A stretch of DNA of 61,102 nt from Chlorobiota bacterium (GTDB taxonomy: Bacteria; Bacteroidota; Ignavibacteria; OLB7): the NCBI GenBank assembly GCA_021296135.1, contig JAGWAZ010000008.1, positions 1-61,102 on the forward strand, given 5' to 3'. Made by a program: the position numbers and the translations under genes. A model generated the notes under the pieces. That model saw only the letters and a program-made list of their open reading frames with translations, had not been told where the DNA came from and did not search any database. Shown in pieces: positions 37,067 to 46,381 of this stretch; the first letter of the stretch is position 1, and each line of letters starts with the position of its first letter.

Positions 37067-38989
37067 ATGGGAAAAATTATCGGTATTGACCTTGGCACCA
37101 CCAACTCGGTGGTTGCGGTTATGGAGGGGAGCTCTCCGACAGTGATTGCTAACAGCGAAGGAGGAAGAACAACTCCATCGGTTGTTGCCTTCACAAAGTC
37201 TGGTGATCGACTTGTCGGCCAGGCAGCAAAACGCCAGGCAGTAACAAATCCAAAAAACACGATATACTCAATCAAGCGCTTCATGGGGCGCACGCATAAC
37301 GAGGTAAAGGAAGAGGAAAAGATGATCTCCTATGAGGTCGTTCCTGGTGAGAATGACTCGGTTCGTGTCAAGATTGATGACCGGCTGTATTCACCACCCG
37401 AGATTTCGGCAATGACTCTCCAAAAGACGAAGCAGACTGCCGAGGATTACTTGGGACAGAAAGTGGCCGAGGCGGTAATCACTGTTCCGGCATACTTTAA
37501 TGACTCACAGCGACAAGCAACAAAAGATGCCGGTGAAATTGCAGGGCTCGAGGTAAAAAGGATCATTAATGAGCCTACGGCCGCAGCTCTGGCGTATGGT
37601 CTGGACAAGAAAGGTCAGGATCAAAAGATCGCTGTTTATGACCTTGGTGGTGGAACCTTCGATATCTCGATCCTTGAGCTTGGTGACGGGGTTTTTGAAG
37701 TAAAGTCAACAAACGGCGACACGCACTTGGGCGGAGATAATTTTGATCAGCGGCTCGTTGATTACATCGCTGAAGAATTCAAGAAGGATGAGGGGATTGA
37801 TCTGCGAGACGACCCAATGGCATTACAACGCCTCCGAGAAACCTCTGAAAAGGCCAAGATCGAGCTTTCAAGTCAGATGCAGACCGATGTGAACCTTCCG
37901 TTTATTACGGCCACGCAGAAAGGTCCAAAACACCTAAACCTTAATATTACACGTGCCAAGTTCGAGCAGCTCTGTGAGTATCTGTTCAAACGCACAGTTG
38001 AGCCATGCGAAAAAGCGCTTCAGGATGCGGGCATGACACCGAACGATATCGACGAGGTAATCCTGGTTGGTGGATCGACTCGCATTCCGAAGATTCAGCA
38101 GATTGTCAAGGATTTCTTTGGCAAAGAGCCAAACAAAGGAGTGAATCCTGACGAGGTAGTAGCAGTGGGAGCGGCAATTCAGGGAGGTGTGCTAACAGGC
38201 GATGTGCAGGATATTCTTCTTCTCGACGTTTCACCACTCACGCTCTCAATCGAGACGATGGGTGGTGTTGCAACGCCGATGATTCCATCGAACACAACGA
38301 TTCCTACGAAGAAGACCGAAATCTTCTCGACAGCAGCAGATAAACAGCCATCGGTTGAGATTAACGTATTGCAGGGAGAGCGTTCGATGGCAACCGACAA
38401 CAAGTCACTGGGCAAATTCCATCTCGATGGCATTCCGTCCGCACCGCGAGGCGTTCCCCAGATTGAAGTGATGTTTGATATCGATGCAAACGGTATTCTG
38501 AACGTTTCGGCAAAGGATAAGGCGAGTGGTAAAGAACAATCGATCCGGATTGAGTCTTCAAGTGGTCTTACCGATGATGAGATTGCCCGGATGAAACGGG
38601 AAGCACAGGAAAACTCAGCAGCAGACAAACAACGTAAGGATGAGGTAGAACTGCGCAACCAGGCAGACCAGACAATTCATTCTTCGAAGAAGCAGCTTGA
38701 TGAGCTTGGTGAGAAGATGGCGCCTGAAGATAAAACAAAGATTGAGGAAGCTATTGGTAAGCTGGAAGAAGGGGTGAAATCTGGAAATATCGACACAATC
38801 CGTTCAGCCAAGGAAGAGCACGATCGTGCGTGGAACGAGGTCTCACAACGGATGTACCAGGATTCCGGGGCCGATGCAGCTGAAGATGCATCTACTGCAA
38901 CCGATGGAGCAAACGGCCAGGCATCAAGCGGAGATGAAAACGTAGAGGAGGCCGACTATACAATCGTGGAAGAGGACGAAAAGAAGTAA
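37067..38989 (+). CDS. dnaK: Molecular chaperone DnaK (Hsp70)
   Basis: 640 aa, full length. ATPase domain signatures [36 protein letters not shown] and [17 protein letters not shown]; linker [12 protein letters not shown]; substrate-binding domain; acidic C-terminus ending in the EEVD-like [26 protein letters not shown] about 6 nt before the ATG. grpE and dnaJ are not adjacent in this window. A strong terminator follows 26 bp after the stop. Confidence 0.98.
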   Translation: MGKIIGIDLGTTNSVVAVMEGSSPTVIANSEGGRTTPSVVAFTKSGDRLVGQAAKRQAVTNPKNTIYSIKRFMGRTHNEVKEEEKMISYEVVPGENDSVRVKIDDRLYSPPEISAMTLQKTKQTAEDYLGQKVAEAVITVPAYFNDSQRQATKDAGEIAGLEVKRIINEPTAAALAYGLDKKGQDQKIAVYDLGGGTFDISILELGDGVFEVKSTNGDTHLGGDNFDQRLVDYIAEEFKKDEGIDLRDDPMALQRLRETSEKAKIELSSQMQTDVNLPFITATQKGPKHLNLNITRAKFEQLCEYLFKRTVEPCEKALQDAGMTPNDIDEVILVGGSTRIPKIQQIVKDFFGKEPNKGVNPDEVVAVGAAIQGGVLTGDVQDILLLDVSPLTLSIETMGGVATPMIPSNTTIPTKKTEIFSTAADKQPSVEINVLQGERSMATDNKSLGKFHLDGIPSAPRGVPQIEVMFDIDANGILNVSAKDKASGKEQSIRIESSSGLTDDEIARMKREAQENSAADKQRKDEVELRNQADQTIHSSKKQLDELGEKMAPEDKTKIEEAIGKLEEGVKSGNIDTIRSAKEEHDRAWNEVSQRMYQDSGADAAEDASTATDGANGQASSGDENVEEADYTIVEEDEKK

Positions 38990-39015
38990 AGTGTTCGACA
39001 ATCGACCCACTAATC

Positions 39016-39059
39016 CACAACAGCCAAGCTCCTGAAACGGGGCTTTGCTGTTGTGAGTT
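39016..39059 (+). terminator. Rho-independent terminator of dnaK
   Basis: Arms CACAACAGC-C-AAGC (39016-39029) and GCTT-T-GCTGTTGTG (39042-39055) pair with a single mismatch, a 12-nt loop, then AGTTTTA. It lies 26 bp after the dnaK stop. Confidence 0.85.
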
Positions 39060-39153
39060 TTACTCTTTCAGACAGGTTTGCTAAACGTTTCTATCCTATT
39101 GTTCGTAGTATTAATTCCTGTTTTAGCCTAGAGATGTTGACTGAGCCAATAAC

Positions 39154-39381
39154 ATGATTGACGAGTTACTTGTTGCTATTACTCGTAGCGATATCTCCTG
39201 TCCCACAGCCGAGAAAAACCCGGGGTTTCATCCTTCAGAGTCTTATCCTGAATACCGATTCAGCGAGATTTCTAATGTGGAGAACCCGATATATAATAGC
39301 GTTCGCAGACTTTTATTCCTTTTAGGTCTTGATAAAGAAAGATACGGCACTTCTGATCGGACATTGCGACTGGGGAGTTGA
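39154..39381 (+). pseudogene. Fragment of a DUF362-domain protein
   Basis: The short frame contains EYRFSEISNVENPIYNSVRRLLFLLGLDKERYGTSD. The combination NP-(V/I)-Y-x-x-VR-x-LL-x-LLGLD-x-x-x-YGT is the N-terminal segment of DUF362 iron-sulfur-type proteins, which normally continue with a W-N-P-L-G and PGD-x-V block. Here the homology stops after YGTSD and a stop codon follows. Only about 75 of more than 300 residues remain, so it is a decayed fragment. Which part of the protein remained is seen directly; identity is from memory of the family. Confidence 0.55.
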
Positions 39382-39530
39382 TTCAGCCCAAAACGTATCA
39401 TAAGTATAAAGCAGTTTCTGAAATACAAATGAGCCCTGATGGTATGCGAGGACCATACGATTGAATAAGGAGATGTAAACAATCAAAGAGGATAATAACT
39501 GGCCTGGGATGTGCCGGTACCCTCCTTGTG

Positions 39531-41945
39531 CTATTGCACGATCAATCGCTCAACTGCAATTTGATTTCCAGCTACCCCTCTCACCACATACCATCCCGGG
39601 TGCAAATCGCTTCGAAGTGGAACCTGATGGTCGCCGGGAGCAAGAATGCCTTCGAACGGTACGGAGATAGTGCGACCGAGTGAGTTAATGAGTTCAACGC
39701 GAGTCAGTTCTCCGGTTCCGGTTATCTGCAGAAGGGCTTCGTCGTGAGCAGGATTGGGGTGGATCGTAAGTCTCAGACCCCTTGCGGTGTTCGATTCCCC
39801 CTTTTTGTCATCGACTCCTGAGAAGAGTCGGTCTACAACCTCAAAATTGTCGATCCCCGAAACGACAAGAATGTTCCCGAGGGTGTCGGACACACGGAAC
39901 CTGATCCGCATTTCATTGCTAAGTGAGAGATGATCGCGCGGGAAAATGATCCCTCGCTTCCATCCTGCAGTCCCTTTCACTTCGCTATACGATTCTACCC
40001 AGGACCGTCCATTGTCGTTTGAAAGTTCGATAACCAATGAGTCAAGGATGGTGTCGCGCTCAAAATGAACAAACCAGCGATCAAACAGAACTATAGGATC
40101 ACCATAGCCCTGCAAATCCATTAATGGAGAGGTTAACGTTGTACGTCCGTTGTTCACATCATTTTGGTCGGGAGGAGCAAAGAGTGGTGGTTGCCCCGTA
40201 AAGAAAATCCGACTGTCGGTCCCGGCTGGATCGGTCGGAGGGTGAACCCAATCGGAGTTCGGATAACCGAGGTAAGGCCGGATTTGGTTCCAGCGACCGG
40301 TCGTTGCGTTGTCTTCACTCGATTCGTAGCTCCAACCAAGATCAAGCGTAGCGTCATCCTGGTAGCCGGTCTGCAGCCTTGCAACGATCTCTTCTGTATT
40401 CTCGTCAACTGTAATCGTCATTCGCCTGATGCGATATCCCCATTTGCCAACGACAAGTGAGAATGTTGGACCAATAGGCAAGGATATCTCTGTGCTCTCC
40501 CCTTCGATAACAACAGGATCAATGTATGGATCGACTGTGTAAGAGAAATCGTTGATTCGAGTACCGCTCTCTTCATCAATTGCCACGAGTCTGAAGGTCT
40601 TGGACGGAATTGGATCAAGCACTATATCTTGCTCGATATCCCCATCAATTGTTTCGGAAAACGAGACGCTACGGTATCCAAAGCTTGAGACTGTGCCGCG
40701 TATCTCTTCACCCAGAATTGCCCCAATGTAATAGTGGCCTGCGGCATCGGTTGAAGCAGGATCCTTGTTTGCAGCAAGTGTAATCGTCGCGTATGGAATC
40801 GGATCACCTGTCAGGGCATCCTGAACAACACCGGAGACTGAGCCGGCCCTTGCTCGATTGAATTCCAGTATGTAAAGCCCACTGTTCCGGTCGCTTGCCG
40901 CAATCTTCCCGGAGGGAAAGTGAGGGAAGACTTCCCAAACTCCACTGAGACCACCATCACGGCCCTGATACGTATCAAAAAAACCGACCTCACGTGGATG
41001 CAACGGGTCAATCAAATCAATGATGCGAACTCCGGCAGTATACCAGGCGACATAGGCATAGCGTCCTCGTACTCGTGTGTTGTGGATTGTTTCGACAATG
41101 TTTGGTGTGTATTCGGCGACTTTCATAATATCATCCGGATCGCTGATGTCCCATACCTTCAGGGTTTTCGGGGTGAACCCGACTTCATCGCTCGTTACTA
41201 CATAGCGGCCGTCCGTGAGCAGCTCGCAGTTATGCGTGCCACTGAAGGGATAGGTGATTGTCGCGATGTGTTGCGGTTTCTCCTTGTTGGATACATCGTA
41301 AAGATCGACCCCGTTGCCATTGATCGCGGCGCCGACAAGCGTATCATTCCGCACAAACGCATCGTGGTAGTAATACGGATCAACCCCTCCTACGCGACGA
41401 GGATGTTCCGGATCAGGTTCCAGATCGAGAATCACTGCGCCACCATTTACTTCTGCTTCGGCACGGGTGCCCATGGCATAGAGATAGTGGTCTGCAATCC
41501 AGAGAGTGTGAGCGCTGATAAAGGTGTTGGTGTCAGTACGAATCAGGGCTGCTGTGTCGGGAAGTCCGGAGAGATCGACGATCTGCAATCCTGCTCCTTG
41601 TTCTGTGTTCCGGTTCTCAGTCGAGATATAAGCGTAGTTCTTGTAGACTTTGATGTTTCGCCATGGAGATGTCGGGCCAGCAATGACGCCGACTTGACGG
41701 AGTGGTTTTTCAGTGATATCAAAGATATATGTGGCGATCTGCGTTCCCAAAAAGGCATACTCTCTCCCATCAGGCGCTACATAGCCCCAGCAGGAATTAT
41801 GTAACCCGCCGGCCTCCTCGTTTGTAATTGGTTCGATGTAATCGAAAAGAGTGATGTTTTTCGCCGGCGCGTTCTCCGGCTGTGCTGAGAGAACGGGTGA
41901 GACGAAGAGCAGGAATGCCCCAATATAGATAATGCCGTTCTTCAT
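39531..41945 (-). CDS. Secreted LVIVD/choice-of-anchor-B propeller protein with T9SS sorting domain
   Basis: 804 aa from ATG 41945, where the signal peptide MKNGIIYIGAFLLFVSPVLSAQ begins; 16 upstream codons are open but unlikely. Residues about 25-365 form a propeller with LVIVD-type repeats (YIFDITEKPLRQVGVI, LQIVDLSGLPDTA, VDLYDVSNKEKPQHIATI, LKVWDISDPDDIMKVAEY, VRIIDLIDPLHPREVGFF). A CarboxypepD_reg domain follows (GSVSGVVQDALTGDPIPYATITL), then a jelly-roll-like region, and a classic T9SS type A sorting domain (LTIHPNPAHDEALLQITG...LHPGWYVVRGVAGNQIAVERLIV). Predicted cell-surface protein; related to the shorter LVIVD protein at 57.2 kb in repeat type only. Confidence 0.85.
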   Translation of the reverse strand: MKNGIIYIGAFLLFVSPVLSAQPENAPAKNITLFDYIEPITNEEAGGLHNSCWGYVAPDGREYAFLGTQIATYIFDITEKPLRQVGVIAGPTSPWRNIKVYKNYAYISTENRNTEQGAGLQIVDLSGLPDTAALIRTDTNTFISAHTLWIADHYLYAMGTRAEAEVNGGAVILDLEPDPEHPRRVGGVDPYYYHDAFVRNDTLVGAAINGNGVDLYDVSNKEKPQHIATITYPFSGTHNCELLTDGRYVVTSDEVGFTPKTLKVWDISDPDDIMKVAEYTPNIVETIHNTRVRGRYAYVAWYTAGVRIIDLIDPLHPREVGFFDTYQGRDGGLSGVWEVFPHFPSGKIAASDRNSGLYILEFNRARAGSVSGVVQDALTGDPIPYATITLAANKDPASTDAAGHYYIGAILGEEIRGTVSSFGYRSVSFSETIDGDIEQDIVLDPIPSKTFRLVAIDEESGTRINDFSYTVDPYIDPVVIEGESTEISLPIGPTFSLVVGKWGYRIRRMTITVDENTEEIVARLQTGYQDDATLDLGWSYESSEDNATTGRWNQIRPYLGYPNSDWVHPPTDPAGTDSRIFFTGQPPLFAPPDQNDVNNGRTTLTSPLMDLQGYGDPIVLFDRWFVHFERDTILDSLVIELSNDNGRSWVESYSEVKGTAGWKRGIIFPRDHLSLSNEMRIRFRVSDTLGNILVVSGIDNFEVVDRLFSGVDDKKGESNTARGLRLTIHPNPAHDEALLQITGTGELTRVELINSLGRTISVPFEGILAPGDHQVPLRSDLHPGWYVVRGVAGNQIAVERLIVQ

Positions 41946-42063
41946 CGTGAGTTCTGCTTGTAAGACCTCTGTCGAGTGAACGAATGTCCGCAAAATAATA
42001 TTCTTCTAAGAGTAATCATTTGGTCGACAAACAACAAACAATTGTAGCCATGAGCCCCGTACT

Positions 42064-43542
42064 CTATCTGTAGGGCTCTTCTCTCACAATCATTCCGGCA
42101 GCAAAGCCTGCCACTTCAATTGATCGTGTTAGAGTTCTTGTTGATACTTCAACGACATAGACAATTCCCGGAACAACTTCCGTCCCTTCGAGCGGATGGT
42201 GGAGATTCTCCCTCCCGGCTTGGTTCTCGCAACTGACAAAAACTCGTTTTCCATCTTTTGTAAAGATAACTGCATGTGGTTGCGAGAGAAATTCGTCAAT
42301 CGTCCTAACAACCTGTCGTGAAGCTACATCGATTATCGACACCGTATTCGATCCTTGATTCGGTACCCAAAGCTCCGTTCCGTCTGGACTAAGGGCAGGA
42401 ATCAGAGGTTTTGCGCCGACAGTGATGCTATCAATAACACGATCCTCTGCCAGGTCAATCACCCGTACCTCACCACTCTTGCGACAGGTCACGAACAGTA
42501 GTCCGTTTGAGGTGATCTCACTTTGATATGGTTCATGCTGAGCGGCATTGGCCGGTGCTGGTGGCGACCCGGGAACAATCGGTATACGGGCGACAACTTG
42601 ATCAGTTGACAAGTCAATTTTACTGACGTCATCGCTTCCGGCGTTCATTGTATATAAGAACCTTTCATCCTGACTCAAGGTTACGCCATGCGGAGCGAGT
42701 CCCTCAACTTCGATGTTTTGTTGTGATGTCATCGTTGCCGCATCAACCCTCGTTATAAATTGCTGGATGAAAGTTCCATCAAAATTCGAGACGTAGAGCG
42801 TCGATCCATCGGCAGTTACCCGAATTTGAGCCGGAGCGAGTCCAACCTCTGCCTGGCCCAGGTTTTCAAACGTTCGCGCATCATACTTCTCAACAACACT
42901 TGAGGCGATCAGATTTACGTAGAAAAATCTTTTATCAGGAGAGATTGCAATGTTATGGGGGGCTTCCGGAGGTGATGCCTCGTCTGGTCGTGAGCCAACC
43001 CCGATATATCGGGCAACATACTCGGTCTGAAGATCGACCGCACATACCAGGTCTTCACTCTGACATGTCACAAAGAGTCGAGGGCGATCTTCCCCTGCCA
43101 ACGGAACTTCTCCGTTATCATTCTTGGCTCCTTGATCGATCCATTCTTTGATGACCTTAATCTGCTCTATCGGAAGTGGATCGCGACTAAGGGGCATACG
43201 AAACTGACTGACAGTGGGGCCTAATGATTGATCGGTGTTGATGTGCTGGAAAAGATGACTGCGCACTCCGTTATACGGTACAACAACTCCACCAAAATCC
43301 GAACCGGCAGTGAGATTATCCCATGAATCCAAAGAAAGACCTGCCTCGTTATCATCGCCGATGTGACAACCACTGCCGGCACACGAAGTCAGGAAAATCG
43401 GCTCGATATGTTTTGAATAGAGGACTGCTTCCCCTGAATCCGGTAGAACGATTGGAGGAGGGCCAGTCGGATCGCTTTCGCATCCAATACCGACCAAGAG
43501 AATGAACAGAGTGAGCCCCCAAATTGCTGTGTAAAGGCGCAT
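42064..43542 (-). CDS. CxxxCH cytochrome-like domain + YncE-type beta-propeller lipoprotein
   Basis: 492 aa from ATG 43542. Lipoprotein signal ILLVGIGC (Cys about 21). Residues about 35-145 resemble planctomycete-type cytochrome domains: KHIEPIFLTSCAGSGCHIGD with an unusual CxxxCH haem site, MPLSRDPLPIEQIKVIKEWIDQGAKNDNGE. Residues about 155-490 form a seven-bladed YncE-like propeller (HNIAISPDKRFFYVNLIASSVVEKYD, VTADGSTLYVSNFDG, VTLSQDERFLYTMNAGSDDVSKID, PALSPDGTELWVPNQGSNTVSIIDV). Probably attached to the outer membrane, perhaps an electron-transfer or binding protein. The gap of 118 bp to the LVIVD gene downstream allows co-transcription. Confidence 0.82.
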   Translation of the reverse strand: MRLYTAIWGLTLFILLVGIGCESDPTGPPPIVLPDSGEAVLYSKHIEPIFLTSCAGSGCHIGDDNEAGLSLDSWDNLTAGSDFGGVVVPYNGVRSHLFQHINTDQSLGPTVSQFRMPLSRDPLPIEQIKVIKEWIDQGAKNDNGEVPLAGEDRPRLFVTCQSEDLVCAVDLQTEYVARYIGVGSRPDEASPPEAPHNIAISPDKRFFYVNLIASSVVEKYDARTFENLGQAEVGLAPAQIRVTADGSTLYVSNFDGTFIQQFITRVDAATMTSQQNIEVEGLAPHGVTLSQDERFLYTMNAGSDDVSKIDLSTDQVVARIPIVPGSPPAPANAAQHEPYQSEITSNGLLFVTCRKSGEVRVIDLAEDRVIDSITVGAKPLIPALSPDGTELWVPNQGSNTVSIIDVASRQVVRTIDEFLSQPHAVIFTKDGKRVFVSCENQAGRENLHHPLEGTEVVPGIVYVVEVSTRTLTRSIEVAGFAAGMIVREEPYR

Positions 43543-43733
43543 CAAACTTTTTTATCTCTACAGATTACGGATGTAAGGATCAAATCGTCTATGAAGAACA
43601 ATAAATTCTGATAGCGATACGATTCCAGAGATAGATGACGAAATCCTTCTATCCTGAATTGATATCATGATGGGATGATTTGGTGATTTCCTTACCCTTG
43701 AGCGAATCTATGTAGATTTGCCTTGCTGTTGGA

Positions 43734-44006
43734 TTGATGAACGGGATAATCATGGGAGCCCTTGCCGGTGTAATTGTATGGGGAATGTGGGGGAGCTTCC
43801 GTCTCGGTCTCTTGATTGCAGTTGCAATGTTCGTGAATCTTATCATTGCAGGTTCGGTCGGCACTGCTATTCCGCTCCTCCTTCGTAAACTAAAATTCGA
43901 TCCGGCACTCTCATCCGGTCCAATTGCTACCACGTTTACCGATGTCTGCGGTTTCCTCACATTCCTTGGCCTTGCAACCCTAACCCTGAGTTGGCTTCTC
44001 GATTAA
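43734..44006 (+). pseudogene. C-terminal fragment of an MgtE-type magnesium transporter
   Basis: The frame (NGIIMGALAGVIVWGMWGSFRLGLLIAVAMFVNLIIAGSVGTAIPLLLRKLKFDPALSSGPIATTFTDVCGFLTFLGLATL) matches the last three membrane helices of MgtE, including the DPA-x-x-SGP-x-x-T-T-x-TD motif that lines the Mg2+ pore. The family is about 450 aa with N and CBS domains, all missing here. The open frame extends upstream only to a stop at 43713-43715. A 5'-truncated remnant; no functional product expected. Confidence 0.75.
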
Positions 44007-44059
44007 CAGGTCCACATCTTCCGGATGCCAGATATCGGGCCTCTGATCTCTATCTCTTC

Positions 44060-44620
44060 TCAACGCCACCCTTCTGAAATAGCGAGTTGATTAAACTCTT
44101 TCTGTAATGCTTTACGAGGACCATTTCGTTGCTCCCGATCTTTTCCATCAGGGTAGTTATAATCGAGGATCAGGCAGGCCATGTATGCGGTGAGGTCACC
44201 AACACAGTACTCATGCTTGCGGGCAATCGGTGCATCTGGACCCAAACAGGTAAGTGCATCGGAGTTGTCCATCTCGTCGACAAGATGAGGAATCGCGTTT
44301 TCGCCAAACTTGATGACGGTCTCACCAAATTTCCCAAGATGACGACCGGGCAATCCCCACCACTGGTGCATAAATGCTCCGGGGATGGCTTCGCAATATA
44401 CACGAACCATTTTCTTGATTGGAACCTTACCTGACATCATAAGCAGTTCCTGTGCAATCACGCGCAGGCGATTGTCTCCTCGTTCTGATTTGACGATCTT
44501 CAGCAGGGCCTCTGCTGCCCCGTCACTCTCTAAAATGTTCTCTGCTTCACCTCGCAGAAAAATTGCGTCGACCGATGTTCCCTCAAGTGCTTCGCGGATT
44601 GTTCCCAGAACAATTGCCAT
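44060..44620 (-). CDS. Hypothetical protein, possibly HEAT-like
   Basis: 186 aa from ATG 44620, with GAGAG about 10 nt upstream (a GTG at 44626 is the alternative). Predominantly helical and coding in character: IREALEGTSVDAIFLRGEAENILESDGAAEALLKIVKSERGDNRLRVIAQELLMMSG in the first half, then IPHLVDEMDNSDALTCLG and YCVGDLTAYMACLILDYNYPD. The regular helix spacing suggests HEAT-like repeats, but I recognise no named family. Cytoplasmic; divergent from the exonuclease gene. Confidence 0.65.
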   Translation of the reverse strand: MAIVLGTIREALEGTSVDAIFLRGEAENILESDGAAEALLKIVKSERGDNRLRVIAQELLMMSGKVPIKKMVRVYCEAIPGAFMHQWWGLPGRHLGKFGETVIKFGENAIPHLVDEMDNSDALTCLGPDAPIARKHEYCVGDLTAYMACLILDYNYPDGKDREQRNGPRKALQKEFNQLAISEGWR

Positions 44621-44728
44621 GCTCACTCTACTCTCTCAAAGTTGATACTGATGATCGCGCCATGTCTTCGATCCTTCCGTATCTTGACGCGCCATTGTTC
44701 TATTGATGGGAATGTAACGCGATTCACC

Positions 44729-45277
44729 ATGTCAGGCAAGCCATACTTTTTAGTGATTGATTTTGAGGCCACTTGCTGGGAGGGAGAAAGCCAAGCCGAT
44801 CAGCGGGCCGATCAGGAGATGATAGAGATTGGTTGTGTTGTAGTTGATAAAGACTCCACAGATATTCTTAACAAGTTCTCCTCTTTTGTCCGTCCCGTCC
44901 GATATCCTCTGCTTAGTGATTACTGTAGTGCTCTCACGGGAATAACACAGACCGATGTTGACACTGCCCCGACATTTCCATACGCACTTGGTATGATGGT
45001 CGATCAGCTTGGTAATCCCTTAGACTACCTATTCTGTTCGTGGGGAGAGTTTGATCGTTATCTCTTGCGATCAGCCTGTCGGTATCATCGCGTTCCGTAC
45101 CCTTTTGATGATGGGCACCTTGATCTCAAGCCTCTCTTTTCCGAGCAGGTCTCAGGTCGCAATGTCCCTATGCAGCGTGCACTCGATATGTTGGGGATAC
45201 CTTATAAAGGACAACTGCACCGTGCCCTCGACGACGCACAGCATATAGCTCTGATTCTTAAAGAGATGCTTGCCTGA
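44729..45277 (+). CDS. DEDDh 3'-5' exonuclease (ERI-1/KapD-like)
   Basis: 182 aa from ATG 44729 (MSGKPYFLVIDFEATCW); 29 upstream codons in frame have no homology. DEDDh residues are all visible: Asp and Glu in VIDFEATC, Asp in WGEFDRYLL, and His/Asp in HRALDDAQ near the C-terminus. The insert WEGESQADQRADQEMIEIGCVVVD and the FSSFVRPVRYPLLSDYCSALTGITQ block are typical of ERI-1/KapD-type exonucleases, which trim structured RNA or act on DNA ends. It stands alone on its strand. Confidence 0.88.
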   Translation: MSGKPYFLVIDFEATCWEGESQADQRADQEMIEIGCVVVDKDSTDILNKFSSFVRPVRYPLLSDYCSALTGITQTDVDTAPTFPYALGMMVDQLGNPLDYLFCSWGEFDRYLLRSACRYHRVPYPFDDGHLDLKPLFSEQVSGRNVPMQRALDMLGIPYKGQLHRALDDAQHIALILKEMLA

Positions 45278-45290
45278 GTTTTCTATCTCA

Positions 45291-45572
45291 TCAGCTTCCG
45301 GGCGTATTAGTCGTCATGTTGTGCACGATAATATTTGTTCCAACAAGGAGATTCTTAAGATAGTGTTGATGGCAAGTCGATACGTCCTGACAGGAAAGAA
45401 ATTGCCAATTTGACCGTGATACATTAATTAAGGAACGATCCAGTCCATATCTCGTCATCTTCACCCTCTGGCTACTGATTTTTGCCGCTCCAGCCAGATC
45501 ATGATTGTCGCACCAATACTGCCACGTATCGCGGAAGAGTTGAGCGTGGAGAAGTCCGTGCTCGGGATGCAT
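45291..45572 (-). pseudogene. Unrecognised coding remnant
   Basis: The frame around the ATG at 45572 reads coding-like (preceded in frame by FVPRLNQISHA, then MHPEHGLLHAQLFRDTWQYWCDNHDLAGAAKISS) but is closed upstream by a stop near 45605, and the downstream part (from about KMTRYGLD) has lost that character. It looks like a piece of a longer protein that has been interrupted. No family could be assigned. The rest of 45278-45638 holds nothing else I can support. Confidence 0.3.
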
Positions 45573-45626
45573 AGCGTGAGAGATTTGATTGAGTCGGGGA
45601 ACGAACTCTTACAGCCAATAAAGGCA

Positions 45627-45663
45627 TAGAATAAAGAAAACGCCGGAAAGAATTTCCGGCGTT
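45627..45663 (-). terminator. Rho-independent terminator of the OrfA-like gene
   Basis: Perfect 11-bp arms AACGCCGGAAA (45639-45649) and TTTCCGGCGTT (45653-45663) around a 3-nt loop. On the minus strand the hairpin is followed by TTTTCTTTATT, which fits termination of the gene at 45703-46047, 40 bp upstream. Confidence 0.9.
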
Positions 45664-45702
45664 GAATCTACGCAAATATCCGTAATGTTCCGACCAGTTA
45701 GT

Positions 45703-46047
45703 CTATTTCGCGCTAAGCTCTTCAAGCTGACGGCGCAAAAGAATATTTTCTACGGTCAGTTTGCCAATCATGTGCTCCAGTTCAGCAATGTTTATATGCG
45801 AGGAGCCTGACGTGCTGGCAGCCGGTGCCGATACCCTTACCTTGCTGACAGCACTCTTGGATGCCGGTCTTCCAGCAGTCTTTTTCTTGCCACCACCCTG
45901 CTTTGATTTCCATTGACTCAACTGTGACGGTTGCATCTCGTACTTCTTTGCGACATCAACCAGCTTGTTCCCAGCAGCAATTTCGGCAAGAATGTTTTGC
46001 TTTTGTTCCGATGAAAATGTGCGACGCGTCCTTTTTGCTTTCTCCAT
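45703..46047 (-). CDS. IS3 OrfA-like helix-turn-helix protein, stand-alone
   Basis: 115 aa with strong GGAGGA 5 nt before the ATG. N-terminal helix-turn-helix of the IS3-family OrfA type (RRTFSSEQKQNILAEIAAGNKLVDVAKKYEMQPSQLSQWKSKQ), a Lys/Ala/Ser-rich linker, then a leucine-zipper-like coiled coil (IAELEHMIGKLTVENILLRRQLEEL) as in OrfA proteins. No OrfB integrase gene or inverted repeats are seen on either side, and the gene has its own promoter space and terminator. It therefore looks domesticated, possibly as a DNA-binding regulator, not a mobile element. Confidence 0.75.
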   Translation of the reverse strand: MEKAKRTRRTFSSEQKQNILAEIAAGNKLVDVAKKYEMQPSQLSQWKSKQGGGKKKTAGRPASKSAVSKVRVSAPAASTSGSSHINIAELEHMIGKLTVENILLRRQLEELSAK

Positions 46048-46381
46048 ACTTCCTCCTTACTATTGAAGATTATATGATTTATGTTTTAGGGAGACGATCT
46101 CGTTTGATAACAACGGGGAGAAATGATTGTTACTGCTATACATTGAACACAAAGTTAATAAAATATAGATAATAGAGATCAATGAATGTGAAACGTAAAG
46201 TTACGATAAAACTCCCGACTCATACTATGAGCCTTCAGCTATGAGCTTTGAACTCTCGCCTCATAGACCCCTGACCCTTTGACCCCGACTCTACAAACTG
46301 TATCTACGGAAACTGTATGACCTCATTCCGTGTCATAGTTATTGTTTCCGAACATGGTGGCCATTAGACATAATTTTCGAT
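46048..46381. other. Intergenic stretch with short dispersed words
   Basis: About 330 bp between divergent genes; it must contain both promoters. It includes the phrase TTTGACCCCGACTCT near 46277-46291, close variants of which (CCCCCGACTCTATGAACT, CCCCCGACCCTTTGACTT) occur near 32686 and 48129, and a run related to CAGCTATGAGCT. No gene is supported here. Confidence 0.4.

Noticed and set aside
40920-41804. 294-aa open frame on the plus strand
   Set aside because: Antisense to the LVIVD propeller gene, whose repeats and signal peptide are clear; a shadow.
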